Shown here one piece after another: positions 18,668 to 27,737 of a stretch of 64,000 bases of DNA. The DNA comes from Ralstonia wenshanensis (GTDB taxonomy: Bacteria > Pseudomonadota > Gammaproteobacteria > Burkholderiales > Burkholderiaceae): assembly GCF_021173085.1 (NCBI RefSeq), contig NZ_CP076413.1, forward strand, positions 2,046,001 through 2,110,000, read 5' to 3'. Both the position numbers and the translations under genes were made by a program. Numbering within the stretch: position 1 is the first letter of the stretch; the number at the start of each line of letters is the position of its first letter. The notes beneath the pieces were generated by a model. That model saw nothing but the letters and a program-made list of their open reading frames with translations, ran no database searches and had not been told where the DNA came from.

Positions 18668-19339
18668 ATGGCTGAACAACTATCACTAGAAATTCAGCAG
18701 CAGGTAGGCGAACAACTTCGATCGCACTGCGTGACATGCAAGCGAGATACAAACCACACCGTCGTCTGTTCCGCCCACCAGGAGAATTTTCTCCCTGATG
18801 ACAACGCGCCGCCTGAGTGGGCCGGCGGTGTAACGTGGAGAACGGACCACCAAATTGTCCGTTGCAATGGTTGCGACACGGTGGGATATCGGCGAGTCGT
18901 TGAAGACGACAGTGATGGCGAAACTTACATTTCCCAGTTTCCTCAGCCAGGGCCTGACCTGGAAACCTTGCGCGAGAGCTGGCATTTGCCCCAGGACGTA
19001 AATCGAATTCACTTTGAGACGCTTACGGCCCTAACCCACAGATGTCCGACACTTGCCGGTATCGGCATACGTCTGCTGATCGAGATCGTCTGCAAGGGAG
19101 AGGGCGTCGAGGGAAGAAATCTTGCAGAGCGGATCGACGCCTTGGCGGATAAAGGCATTGTCGCCAAAGCGTCGGCGCAGGTACTCCACCACCTGCGAGA
19201 CCTGGGAAACGGTGCGGCGCACGAGGCCAAAGCATTTCCCCTTAATCAACTGGTCCTCGCTATGGACATCGTGCAGACAATGCTTAAGAACGTCTACCTG
19301 CACCCGCAACAAGCTGCTGCGTTTGCGAAGAAGGCTTGA
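18668..19339 (+). CDS. DUF4145-domain protein with N-terminal zinc ribbon
   Basis: 223 aa. The N-terminal zinc-ribbon-like part has HCVTCKRDTNHTVVC and CNGCDTVGYRR. The C-terminal DUF4145-type helical domain shows LAGIGIRLLIEIVCKGEGVEGRNLAERIDALADKG and the signature LRDLGNGAAHEAK. DUF4145 is found alone and fused to restriction and other defence enzymes. It forms a likely operon with the upstream gene. Start chosen at ATG 18668; a GTG at 18659 is possible. Confidence 0.8.
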   Translation: MAEQLSLEIQQQVGEQLRSHCVTCKRDTNHTVVCSAHQENFLPDDNAPPEWAGGVTWRTDHQIVRCNGCDTVGYRRVVEDDSDGETYISQFPQPGPDLETLRESWHLPQDVNRIHFETLTALTHRCPTLAGIGIRLLIEIVCKGEGVEGRNLAERIDALADKGIVAKASAQVLHHLRDLGNGAAHEAKAFPLNQLVLAMDIVQTMLKNVYLHPQQAAAFAKKA

Positions 19340-19880
19340 GAGTGCAGCGGTCGGCCGCATAAATCCGCATGCGTATGCCAAGACCCCAGCCTCACCGCCC
19401 CGCCTTACTGCAGGTCATCCGGGACCGTCTGTGCACTTGCATAAAAACCACAGAATGAAGCGTCCAGGTGAGGCGGGGTCCCAACGGCGCGCGCACCGTC
19501 TGAGATCCGCGCTCTCCCCCTCCGCCCTCTCTGACATCGACACGGTCGTTTCGCTTGTGAGCGATGGGGCACAGATCTAGCGGGTGCGACGCGCCTCATC
19601 CCGCCTCCAAAAATACGCAAGCCCACAATCCTGATATCGGAGTAGAGTGAGGTACGGATTCCAGCGGGGCCATCATCGGCCCCGGCACAAGAAAAATTCG
19701 CCTCGCCTCTGATCGACGCGTCGCCGACGTCCCACCTCGATCCAGCCACCCACGCTGCCTTTCCGAGCCAGTTTTCCGGCACGGCCCGCACTTCACCCGC
19801 CCCGGGGCATTCTCGTCCTGCCCTCAAAGCATCACGCTTAGTCGCTCCGGCCTGCCTGCATTTCCTATGGGAGATCCGCC
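19340..19880. other. Non-coding interval with candidate cos-like sequence
   Basis: No convincing gene in 541 bp; the longest reading frame (minus, 19405-19899) has no ribosome site or recognisable protein. GGTGAGGCGGGG at 19467-19478 differs by one base from the first 12 bases of P2 cos (GGCGAGGCGGGG), but the following bases diverge. Confidence 0.35.
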
Positions 19881-20165
19881 ATGGATACCTACCCGACATC
19901 CTTCTACAAAGGGTTCGCGATTTACCCCCTGATTTACCCCTTCAACCCGCCACGCGAGTGGCACGAAAAACGCCCCGACCGTGCGTACAGCGTCTCGGTC
20001 GTCATCTGCCGTGAAGGCGAGACGATGGACGATGAGCGTTCCCGCGTCTTTCGCCTGAGAGGCGAGCCATGGGACAACGTAGGCGCTGCAAAGCGCGCGG
20101 CCACGCATGGCGCCGAGGAAATCATCGATGGGCTCGTGCCTGGCCAGTCCATGGCGGGCGAGTAG
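19881..20165 (+). CDS. Small orphan protein of a Y-x-G-F group
   Basis: 94 aa, unknown function. It begins MDTYPTSFYKGFAIYPLIYP, has a charged central part and ends with a helix (VGAAKRAATHGAEEIIDGL). GGGAG lies 8 nt upstream of the ATG. The aromatic-Gly-Phe-x-Ile start and C-terminal Ala-rich helix recur in the proteins at 21140-21400 and 32318-32542, suggesting a small family within this prophage. Confidence 0.65.
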   Translation: MDTYPTSFYKGFAIYPLIYPFNPPREWHEKRPDRAYSVSVVICREGETMDDERSRVFRLRGEPWDNVGAAKRAATHGAEEIIDGLVPGQSMAGE

Positions 20166-20265
20166 AGAGTTCTGTGAGGCCCAACTCGGAACGTCTGCCC
20201 GGTGGCCTGTTCGGGCGCCATCATCCAATCAAGCAGCCCAGCAATGCTGGGCACCAGGAGCACGC

Positions 20266-21126
20266 ATGGTTCGAATGCAGTACTCGATCTGCCTAACTTA
20301 TGAGATTCACGATCGGTTTGCAGACTTCATCTTCAACTTCCATGCAGCGCAGACTGCGCGGCAGACCATCGTTGCCGAATCGCTGCAACTGACCCCTGCA
20401 GTTCCGACCACGCTTCAGACTGAGCCGGGCCTGCTCAACCGTCATCTACGGGTGCAGGCACCGCGCGGCCATCTCGCTATCAACTATGTTGCTACCGTTG
20501 ATATGCATCACTTGCTCACGCCGCCTCAGTCATTGTTTGAGGTGCGGGTGGCGGATTTGCCGTTGGACGTCATTCCCTTCCTGGCCCCCAGCCGATATTG
20601 CGAATCAGACCGCCTCATGGCGTTTGCGCGCCGGGAGTTTGGCGGATATCAGCGCGGGTACGCGCTTGTCCTTGCGATTCGGGATTGGGTGTGCCGGTAC
20701 GTGGAATTCATTCCGCTTTCCACGAGCGAGCAGACCTCTGCTGTCAGCACATTGGTGGATCGGCATGGCGTATGCCGGGACTACGCCCACTTGATGATCG
20801 CGTTGTGTCGTGCGCTCAGCATTCCGGCCCGCTTCGCGACGAGCGTCAATTACGGAGCCGACCCTGCCCTCGGCCCACCTGACTTCCATGCATTCGTGGA
20901 GGTGTACCTTGGCAATCGATGGAATGTGCTCGATCCATCAAACGGATCGATGCCCATGGGGCTCCTGCGGATCGGTACCGGCCGCGATGCCACTGAAGTC
21001 CCCGTCGCAATGATCTTTGGCGATGTCGAACCCGCACGTCCCAGCGTCCAGGTCCACGCGCTCACAAGCGCAGAGCCGAAAGCCGATCTGCCAATGCCGA
21101 CCGACCAAGCGATCTGCACTTGGTAG
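20266..21126 (+). CDS. Transglutaminase-like cysteine protease-fold protein
   Basis: 286 aa. An N-terminal beta-rich domain (~1-130, YSICLTYEIHDRFADFIFNF) is followed by a transglutaminase core. The catalytic Cys is in HGVCRDYAHL (~169), His in DFHAFVEVYLG (~207) and Asp in WNVLDPSNG (~222). AGGAG precedes the ATG. No signal peptide, so it is cytoplasmic. Related bacterial proteins are peptidases or amidases of unclear substrate; bacterial genomes often carry one next to proteasome-like or cyanophycin genes, absent here. As prophage cargo its role is unknown. Confidence 0.85.
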   Translation: MVRMQYSICLTYEIHDRFADFIFNFHAAQTARQTIVAESLQLTPAVPTTLQTEPGLLNRHLRVQAPRGHLAINYVATVDMHHLLTPPQSLFEVRVADLPLDVIPFLAPSRYCESDRLMAFARREFGGYQRGYALVLAIRDWVCRYVEFIPLSTSEQTSAVSTLVDRHGVCRDYAHLMIALCRALSIPARFATSVNYGADPALGPPDFHAFVEVYLGNRWNVLDPSNGSMPMGLLRIGTGRDATEVPVAMIFGDVEPARPSVQVHALTSAEPKADLPMPTDQAICTW

Positions 21127-21139
21127 GCCACCAGCACGC

Positions 21140-21400
21140 TCACCATTCCTGCGTCGCTGGAGGGACGTCCTCAGGGCCAAGAATGACATCCACTGCGGCG
21201 CGTCCCGCCACTTCCCCCACCAAGTGCGCCCATCGCCGTGAAAACGGGCCTCCATGGGCCTTGATCCGTTTGCCGAGGGCTGCCACGCCCGCAGGCTCCA
21301 TCGGCCCTTCGATCCGGAACCACACATCAAACATGTCCTCAGAGATCTGAACAAGCTCCACATGAATCTGAAAGCCACGATACTCAGTGGTGCGCGTCAT
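21140..21400 (-). CDS. Small orphan protein of the Y-x-G-F group
   Basis: 86 aa starting MTRTTEYRGFQIHVELVQI after a strong CTGGAGG site. A beta-hairpin-like N-terminus (FQIHVELV / FDVWFRIEG) precedes an Ala-rich helix and the tail PPATQEW. It resembles the proteins at 19881 and 32318 in layout. It converges on the transglutaminase gene with a 13-nt gap. Function unknown. Confidence 0.65.
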   Translation of the reverse strand: MTRTTEYRGFQIHVELVQISEDMFDVWFRIEGPMEPAGVAALGKRIKAHGGPFSRRWAHLVGEVAGRAAVDVILGPEDVPPATQEW

Positions 21401-21491
21401 ATCGCCTCCAGGGCGCGTTGTTCTCTGTGCCAGCATCCGACCTTCACTTCGAAACATATCCGGCCGTAGCGCGCGAGCGCGAAAGCGGGAC

Positions 21492-21701
21492 TTAGGAGCG
21501 CAGGAGCTTGGCTGCTGTACGCGCCACTCGTCCGAGGCCTCGAACGAAAGTTACTTTCTGCCCATGTTGGAGTGCAGGCGGATCCAATGCGGATGACCTC
21601 GGAAAAATAACAATGACGCCATCTCCACCGCGTTGGGGCTCGATGAGGCCGACCCCACTCCGAGAGTCAAACCACTTCACGACACCCTGTTCCCTGTCCA
21701 T
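21492..21701 (-). CDS. Divergent cold-shock-domain protein
   Basis: 69 aa with a CspA-like scaffold (GVVKWFDSRSGVGLIEP, then VIVIFPRSSA, then GQKVTFVRG). In normal Csp proteins RNP1 is KGFGFI and RNP2 VFVHFS; here they are SGVGLI and VIVIFP, so most nucleic-acid-stacking aromatics and the His are missing. AGAGGGG precedes the ATG. It may have lost or changed RNA binding. Confidence 0.75.
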   Translation of the reverse strand: MDREQGVVKWFDSRSGVGLIEPQRGGDGVIVIFPRSSALDPPALQHGQKVTFVRGLGRVARTAAKLLRS

Positions 21702-22085
21702 ACTTGCCCCTCTAAGGTTATGCAGCAGATGCCAAATCGGCCGACTGTCAACGGGCCTGCAAAGGGCGATCCTGCAGGCGCTCGCCGTTCCCGCGCCAAC
21801 TGAAGCGAAGAACGACAGGGACAACGTCGAGGCTCCCATACGAACTGCCGAGTGCGCTGACCGGGTCAGCGTCTGATCCCCAATCTACGCGCATTCGCGG
21901 ACAGGCGTGGCATTTATTTCGCCGGCACGCCGCGAGTTTCCTCCAGGGGAGGCCGCGCGGAGCGGAAGTCGGCTCCATCAGCCGGATGCGTCGCCTCTGA
22001 CGGAAGCGCACTACATGCAGCTATCTCTCGCGGAATGCAGACGGCAAGTGCTATCGGCGACACAAGGTTCGCCACCGCGTGATCC
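21702..22085. other. Non-coding interval before gene Q
   Basis: 384 bp with no supported gene, terminator or repeat. In P2-like phages cos lies on this side of gene Q, but no good cos match was seen here. Confidence 0.4.
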
Positions 22086-23123
22086 CTATCGATGCTCATC
22101 GAGCTTATAAGGCCCAAACCTAACCACCTCCTCCCCCACCCACTCATTAATCGCCAACAGCCGATCCTGCAGCGGCTTAACCTCATTCCGCGCGAACACA
22201 AGCGCAGCCTTCTCGACATCGCCAAAGCCCCCGGTGTTCGACGGAATGATCCCCATGAGCTGGGGCGGCACCCGATGCGACGCAAGCTGGTCATCGCGCG
22301 TCACGTTCTTGATGTTCCAGAACTCATCCTTCGCTGCCACCTCCGACACCGGCAGAATCTGAATCCCCTCCTTCTTGCCGCCGGGTGCATACATGAACAG
22401 GTTGCGGAAGTTGCCCGGCCCCTTGGCGTTCTTCATCGCCTCGCGCAGCCGGTCAACGTCCTCCTGGCTCTGCGCCGCGTCGGTCATGTACAGGATGAAC
22501 CCCGCATGCGATCCGTTCTTGTAATACCGCCGGCGGAACAGCGTGGCTGACTCGTTCAACCAGGTCGCGTTGAGCGACGACAAATACTCCGGCAACCCAT
22601 ACACCTCCTGGTTGATGTCCGGCTCCTGCAGATGGAACACGGTGCCCCGCGCAAACTCGTGCGGCTCCGCTGCGCCCTGCACGAAGTAGTAGGTCGATAG
22701 ATCGACACCCCGGCGCATGTACTTGGCCATCGCAGGCGCCAAGCCCATGCTGGAGCCGGCCCAGCTCAACCGGTTCTCCAGATACGCATTGCCAAACACC
22801 TGCCAATCCAGCACAAAGCGCTCGAACGCCGCGCGCGAGAACAGCGGGTGCGGAATGAACGTGCTCACCAGAATGTTGCGCTTCACATAGATCGCCGAGC
22901 TGTGATGCGCAGCGGCCCGGAACGACTTCGCCAGGCCATCCAATGGCAGCGGCGGCTCGAACCACTTCCCCATCCGCATGCACTCCACGTAATCGAGCAG
23001 CTCGCGCCGGTCGAGCACCTCCATCGGGTCGCCAAACGAAAACGCCTCCGCCGTCGCCCGGCTGCTGTGCTGTTTGACGGACGTGGCTGCGCCAGCGGCG
23101 CGGCGGTTCTTCCTGCGGCTCAT
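22086..23123 (-). CDS. Q: Phage portal protein (P2 gpQ)
   Basis: 345 aa forming the dodecameric portal through which DNA enters the head. Recognised by FVLDWQVFGNAYLE, RRYYKNGSHAGFILYMTD and IPSNTGGFGDVEKAALVFARNE, which are typical of P2-family portals. The start at 23123 overlaps the stop of the terminase gene by 4 nt, the usual P-Q coupling. Confidence 0.96.
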   Translation of the reverse strand: MSRRKNRRAAGAATSVKQHSSRATAEAFSFGDPMEVLDRRELLDYVECMRMGKWFEPPLPLDGLAKSFRAAAHHSSAIYVKRNILVSTFIPHPLFSRAAFERFVLDWQVFGNAYLENRLSWAGSSMGLAPAMAKYMRRGVDLSTYYFVQGAAEPHEFARGTVFHLQEPDINQEVYGLPEYLSSLNATWLNESATLFRRRYYKNGSHAGFILYMTDAAQSQEDVDRLREAMKNAKGPGNFRNLFMYAPGGKKEGIQILPVSEVAAKDEFWNIKNVTRDDQLASHRVPPQLMGIIPSNTGGFGDVEKAALVFARNEVKPLQDRLLAINEWVGEEVVRFGPYKLDEHR

Positions 23124-24907
23124 GAAAACTCCAGAATGCTTGAATTGGTCGATGTCGCGCCTTCGAGCGGTTCGTGCGAAAGCGCATGCATGCAGGCCCA
23201 CGCCAGATCGGCATGGCTGATTTCCTCGGAGCGCCCCGCCTGGTAGGTGACGCGCGCGCCGGAGGCGGTAACGGTTTTCTTGATGGACATGAAGGACGCA
23301 GCAAAGTCGGTCCAGCCCGCGTCAAACTCCAGCCGGCCTTTGCTGATGACGTCGAACGCCTTCAGCACAAGGCTCGTCTTCACCTCGACGGAATACGAGA
23401 AGCCGCGCGCATCCGGCCGGGCCTTCGTCACGAGCTGGTAAACGGCATCCCCCACGCCCGTGCGGTCGATGCCGATGAAGGTGACGTTGTAGCGGGCACA
23501 CACGCGCAGAATGGCCTGCGCCTGCTCCTCGAAATCGATGCCCTTGAACTGGTGTTTCTCCAGCACGCGGAACTTGCCTTCTGGCACTGCCGGCGGAGCC
23601 AGCACCACAATCGCCGCGCTGTCACCCGTCGGCCCGCCCCCATTGGGGTCATACCCGAGCCACACCTCGCGCCCGCCAAACGGACGCGGCGCAAACGGCC
23701 GAAAGTCAGGCCACAGCTCCCAGCTATCGACCATCCCCCGCATCAGCATCGACAGCGGAAACACAGACGCCGTGTCATCCACAAACTGACACATCAGCAG
23801 GTTGGCGTAATCCGGCTCGCTGTACTCCAGGCGCAGTTGATCCAGGTCGAACAGATTGCAGCCACCGCGCAGCGCGTCCTCCACCGTCACGATCTGGCGC
23901 CACTGGCCATCAGCGCAGCGCAGGCCATCGCGCAGCGCCGCATGGCTCACGTCGATCTTGACCTGCCGGTCCTTCGCCTTCCCCCGGTTGAACAGCGCGC
24001 CCGACCAGAAGGGATACGCGTCATGCGCCAGGCTGGAAGGCGTTGAGAAATACGTCTGGCGCCAGTGCTTGTGGATCGCCATGCCCGACGCGACCTTGCG
24101 CAGCTCCTGGAAGCGCGGCACCCAGAAGTACTCATCGAAATACAGGTTGCCGTGATAGCTCTGCGCCGTGCGCGCGTTCGTGCCCAGGAAGTACAGCGTC
24201 GCCCCGTTCGGCAGCACGATGGGATCGCCCTTCAGCTCAACGCCCGCCGCGTCCTTCGCAAACTGCACCATGTATTGCTTGAACACGTGCGCCTGCGCCT
24301 TGCTGGCCGACAGGAAGATCTGGTTGCGCCCCGTCGTCAGCGCATCGATCAGCGCCTCACGCGCGAAATACCAGGTCGCCCCAATCTGGCGAGACTTCAG
24401 GATGTTGCGAATCCGCTCCGCCTCGCCTGCGCGGTGCCACACCTCCTGATACCCGAACAGTGAATCGCGGAAGGCCTCCTGCAACTGCGCCTGCTCTTCC
24501 GGGCTCATCGCATTGCGCTCTGCCTTCTTGCGCGGCCCCGCATTGCGGTTCGCCACCTTCGGGTTGAGGTCAGTCTCGTTGCCGCCGTCGCGGTACCGCT
24601 CGCGCCGCGCGACGTTGTTGAGCTGACGGTTCAGCAGGTCGATCTCTTTGAAGTCGCGCCCTTCCTTCTGCTCCTTCGTCACCAGGCGCATCAAGCGCTC
24701 TTCAATCGTCAGCGCCACACGCTCGTCGGGCGTCGTGTCCGCCCATGCATCGCGGCGCTTCCAACTGTGCACCGTCACCGGCTTCACCTTGAGCATTTCC
24801 GCGATGCGCGCAACGCGATAGCCCTGCCAGTAGAGCGAACGCGCCACGCGGCGCGGGTCCATTTCCGGATCGATTGAGAGAGAAGCGATAGGCGGCAACG
24901 TAGTCAT
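23120..24907 (-). CDS. P: Terminase large (ATPase) subunit (P2 gpP)
   Basis: 595 aa packaging motor. The N-terminal helix-turn-helix (VARIAEMLKVKPVTVHSWKRR, ~30-50) matches the P2 arrangement. The ATPase has a Walker A-like KSRQIGATW near residue 170 and Walker B-like NLYFDEYFW near 255. The C-terminal nuclease-like domain includes GYDPNGGG and GIDRTGVGD. It is transcribed leftward from the P/O divergent promoter carrying an Ogr-type palindrome. Confidence 0.96.
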   Translation of the reverse strand: MTTLPPIASLSIDPEMDPRRVARSLYWQGYRVARIAEMLKVKPVTVHSWKRRDAWADTTPDERVALTIEERLMRLVTKEQKEGRDFKEIDLLNRQLNNVARRERYRDGGNETDLNPKVANRNAGPRKKAERNAMSPEEQAQLQEAFRDSLFGYQEVWHRAGEAERIRNILKSRQIGATWYFAREALIDALTTGRNQIFLSASKAQAHVFKQYMVQFAKDAAGVELKGDPIVLPNGATLYFLGTNARTAQSYHGNLYFDEYFWVPRFQELRKVASGMAIHKHWRQTYFSTPSSLAHDAYPFWSGALFNRGKAKDRQVKIDVSHAALRDGLRCADGQWRQIVTVEDALRGGCNLFDLDQLRLEYSEPDYANLLMCQFVDDTASVFPLSMLMRGMVDSWELWPDFRPFAPRPFGGREVWLGYDPNGGGPTGDSAAIVVLAPPAVPEGKFRVLEKHQFKGIDFEEQAQAILRVCARYNVTFIGIDRTGVGDAVYQLVTKARPDARGFSYSVEVKTSLVLKAFDVISKGRLEFDAGWTDFAASFMSIKKTVTASGARVTYQAGRSEEISHADLAWACMHALSHEPLEGATSTNSSILEFS

Positions 24908-24950
24908 GCCGCAACGCTACCGGCCGCGCGCGCGCGTGCCACGCGCTGCC

Positions 24951-24975
24951 TGTTGTGGCGCCGATTCGCACAACA
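24951..24975. promoter_or_regulatory. Ogr-type activator site between P and O
   Basis: TGTTGT-N13-ACAACA, a 25-bp palindrome in the divergent P/O promoter region. The same spaced palindrome precedes V and FI. In P2 the zinc-finger activator Ogr binds a similar dyad near -55 of late promoters. A single symmetric site may serve both directions here. Confidence 0.8.
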
Positions 24976-25048
24976 CCAACGCGTTGCCCGCGCGATGCAC
25001 GGCGCTGAAGATGACAGCACCAACGAACCACCGACCACCGAGGACATC

Positions 25049-25879
25049 ATGGGCACCAAGGCCACCAAGTTCTTCCGCATCGCCACCGAAGGCGCCACCA
25101 GCGACGGCCGCGTCATTGATCGCAACATGCTCGTGCAGATGGCGAACAACTACGACCCGAAGACGTACTCCGCGCGCATCAACATGGAGCACATCCGCGG
25201 CTACTCGCCAGCCGGCCCCTTCAAGGCCTACGGCGATGTCGTTGCACTGAAGGCGGAAGAGCAAGACGGCAAGATGGGCCTGTATGCGCAGCTCGACCCC
25301 ACCGATGAACTCGTCGCGCTCACCAAGGCACGTCAGAAGATCTTTTCGTCGATGGAAGTGCAGCCCAGCTTCGCCGACACCAAAGAGGCTTACCTCGTCG
25401 GCCTGGCCGTCACAGACAACCCCGCAAGCCTGGGCTGCGAGGTCCTGCAGTTCAGCGCCACCGCCAAGGTCAACCCGCTCGCCGCGCGCAAACAAGACCC
25501 CGACAACCTCTTCACCGAAGCTGTGGAAGTCGACCTCGACTTCACACCTGAGCAGCCCAGCACCACCGCAGGCCTGGCCGACAGCATCAAGCGCCTCTTC
25601 TCACGCCAGGCCAAAACCGAAACCGGCAACGACGCCCGCTTCTCTGACGTGCAGGACGCCGTGCAGATCATCGCCACGCAGGTGCAGTCGCTGGGCGACC
25701 AGTTCACCGCAGGCCTCAAGACGATCAACGACCAGATGACGCAGCTCTCGGCACAGGTCGACGAGCGCGACAAGGCCTTCAACACCCTCAAGCACGGCTT
25801 GGAAAACACACCCGCCTTCAGCGCACGACCGCCCGCCACGGGCGGCGACGGCACCGCCGACATCAAGACCGACTGCTGA
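25049..25879 (+). CDS. O: Capsid scaffolding protein/protease (P2 gpO)
   Basis: 276 aa. Serine protease that scaffolds the head and cleaves itself and the capsid protein. Asp19 and His48 (NMEHIRG) align exactly in number with the P2 catalytic residues, and Ser100/101 in FSSMEVQPSF corresponds to P2 Ser107. The C-terminal ~90 residues form the helical scaffold. The start at 25049 follows AGGA by 4 nt. Confidence 0.95.
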   Translation: MGTKATKFFRIATEGATSDGRVIDRNMLVQMANNYDPKTYSARINMEHIRGYSPAGPFKAYGDVVALKAEEQDGKMGLYAQLDPTDELVALTKARQKIFSSMEVQPSFADTKEAYLVGLAVTDNPASLGCEVLQFSATAKVNPLAARKQDPDNLFTEAVEVDLDFTPEQPSTTAGLADSIKRLFSRQAKTETGNDARFSDVQDAVQIIATQVQSLGDQFTAGLKTINDQMTQLSAQVDERDKAFNTLKHGLENTPAFSARPPATGGDGTADIKTDC

Positions 25880-25923
25880 CCCCATCGCACCCGCACAACG
25901 AAGACCAACACCCGGAGCACCCC

Positions 25924-26934
25924 ATGCGCAATGAAACCCGCCGCCTCTACGATGCCTACACCGCCGAAGTTGCCAAGCTGAACGGCGTTGACCGCGTCGA
26001 CACCAAGTTTTCCGTCAACGCGACGGTGCAGCAGCGCCTCGAAACGAAGATCCAAGAATCCAGCCAATTCCTGTCCAAGGTGAACGTCTATGGCGTGCCT
26101 GAACAGGAAGCCGAAAAGGTCGGCCTGGGCGTCTCGGGTCCGGTGGCCAGCACCACGGACACCACCAAGCAAGACCGCCAGACCGCCGACATTTCCACGC
26201 TGGACGGCCTGCGCTATCGCTGCGAGCAGACCAACTCGGATACACACATCACGTACCAAAAGCTGGATGCCTGGGCGAAGTTCAAAGACTTCCAAACGCG
26301 CATCCGCGACGCCATCATCAAGCGCCAGGCGCTGGACCGCATGACCATCGGCTTCAACGGCGTCAAGCGTGTGCCCACCTCCGACCGCGCCACCAATCCT
26401 CTGCTGCAGGACGTGAACCGGGGCTGGCTGCAATACCTGCGTGACCTGGCGCCGCAGCGCGTGATGAAAGACGGCAAGGACGCGGGAAAGATCATCGTCG
26501 GCGCCGGCGGCGACTACGGCAACCTCGACGCGCTCGTCTTCGATGTGGTCAATCACCTGGTCGAGCCGTGGTATGCAGAGGACCCGGAGCTGGTCGTCGT
26601 GTGCGGCCGTCAGCTCCTGGCCGACAAGTATTTCCCGATCATCAATCAGCCCAACCGGCCGACCGATACGTTGGCGGTGGACATGATCGTCAGCCAGAAG
26701 CGCATCGGCAATCTGCCCGCCGTGCGTGTGCCGTACTTCCCCGCCAACGGGCTGCTCGTGACGCGCCTGGACAACCTGTCCATCTACTACCAGGACGGCG
26801 CGCGCCGCCGCACCATCGTCGACAACGCCAAGCGTGACCGCATCGAGAACTATGAGTCGAGCAACGACGCATACGTCATCGAGGATCTGGGCTGCGCTGC
26901 ATTGGTCGAAAACATCGCCATCGGTGCGCAATGA
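25924..26934 (+). CDS. N: Major capsid protein (P2 gpN)
   Basis: 336 aa HK97-fold capsid protein. Characteristic segments are MRNETRRLYDAYTAEVAKLNGV at the start, RQTADISTLDGLRYRCEQTNSDTHI, and FPANGLLVTRLDNLSIYYQDGARRR near the end. Length is close to P2 N (357 aa). The stop overlaps the gene M start by 4 nt. Confidence 0.96.
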   Translation: MRNETRRLYDAYTAEVAKLNGVDRVDTKFSVNATVQQRLETKIQESSQFLSKVNVYGVPEQEAEKVGLGVSGPVASTTDTTKQDRQTADISTLDGLRYRCEQTNSDTHITYQKLDAWAKFKDFQTRIRDAIIKRQALDRMTIGFNGVKRVPTSDRATNPLLQDVNRGWLQYLRDLAPQRVMKDGKDAGKIIVGAGGDYGNLDALVFDVVNHLVEPWYAEDPELVVVCGRQLLADKYFPIINQPNRPTDTLAVDMIVSQKRIGNLPAVRVPYFPANGLLVTRLDNLSIYYQDGARRRTIVDNAKRDRIENYESSNDAYVIEDLGCAALVENIAIGAQ

Positions 26935-27641
26935 CCAGCCCCGCCCGCAATCACTTCCTGCGCGTCTCCGCCGCCCTCGCGGCGCAGGCCGAGCAGGAAG
27001 CCAACCCGCTGCGCCACGCCAACGGCTACGAACTCATGCTCGCGCAGCTCGCCGAGCACAAGCGCCAGCTCAAGCAGGTGCAGTCCGTCGAGCGCAAGGC
27101 GGAAACCAAGCGCCGCATGCTCCCCGAGTACGCGGCCTGGGTGGAAGGCGTTCTTCAGGCCGACAGCGGCACGCAAGACGACATCTTCATGACCGTGCTC
27201 GTCTGGCGCATCGACGTGGGCGACTTCGCCGGCGCCCTGCCCCTAGCCGGCTACGCCATCCGCCACAAGCTGGCGATGCCCGACCAGTACCAGCGCACCA
27301 CCGCCTGCCTCATCGCGGAAGAGTTCGCCAACATGGTCCTCAAAGACCCGGCTGCCATCCAATCGGGCGACGTTGAGGCTGTGATGAAAGTGGAAGCCCT
27401 CGTGCGCGACCAGGACATGCCCGATGAAGTCCGCGCCAAGCTGCACAAGGCGCTCGGCTACGTCGTTGCAGAGATGGCGACCGGACACGACCAGGCCACC
27501 GCCAACGCGTGCCGCGAAGAAGCCCTCGCGCACCTGCGCCGCGCGCTGGAGCTGCACGACAAATCCGGCGTGAAAAAAGACATCGAGCGCATCGAGCGCG
27601 ACATCAAGAACGCAGCCAAGCCCGGCGACGGGAACAGCTGA
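26931..27641 (+). CDS. M: Terminase small (endonuclease) subunit (P2 gpM)
   Basis: 236 aa, mostly helical, recognised by NPLRHANGYELMLAQLAEHKRQLKQ and LVWRIDVGDFAGALPLAGYAIRHKL. It works with gpP to cut cos. It overlaps gene N by ATGA. Confidence 0.93.
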   Translation: MTSPARNHFLRVSAALAAQAEQEANPLRHANGYELMLAQLAEHKRQLKQVQSVERKAETKRRMLPEYAAWVEGVLQADSGTQDDIFMTVLVWRIDVGDFAGALPLAGYAIRHKLAMPDQYQRTTACLIAEEFANMVLKDPAAIQSGDVEAVMKVEALVRDQDMPDEVRAKLHKALGYVVAEMATGHDQATANACREEALAHLRRALELHDKSGVKKDIERIERDIKNAAKPGDGNS

Positions 27642-27737
27642 CACCGAGCGTGACCCCGCGCATCAGGCGGCACGGGGCAGTCTTCCGGCGTGCCGCGAAG
27701 CCTCGCCCCGTCCACCGCCTCCCAGCCCACTGAACCC

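Noticed and set aside
19405..19899. 164-residue minus-strand frame left of the small orphan gene
   Set aside because: No ribosome site, biased composition and overlap with a better-supported gene start.
24925..24939. Alternating CG run
   Set aside because: Short dinucleotide run typical of this base composition; no evidence of Z-DNA function or repeat expansion.
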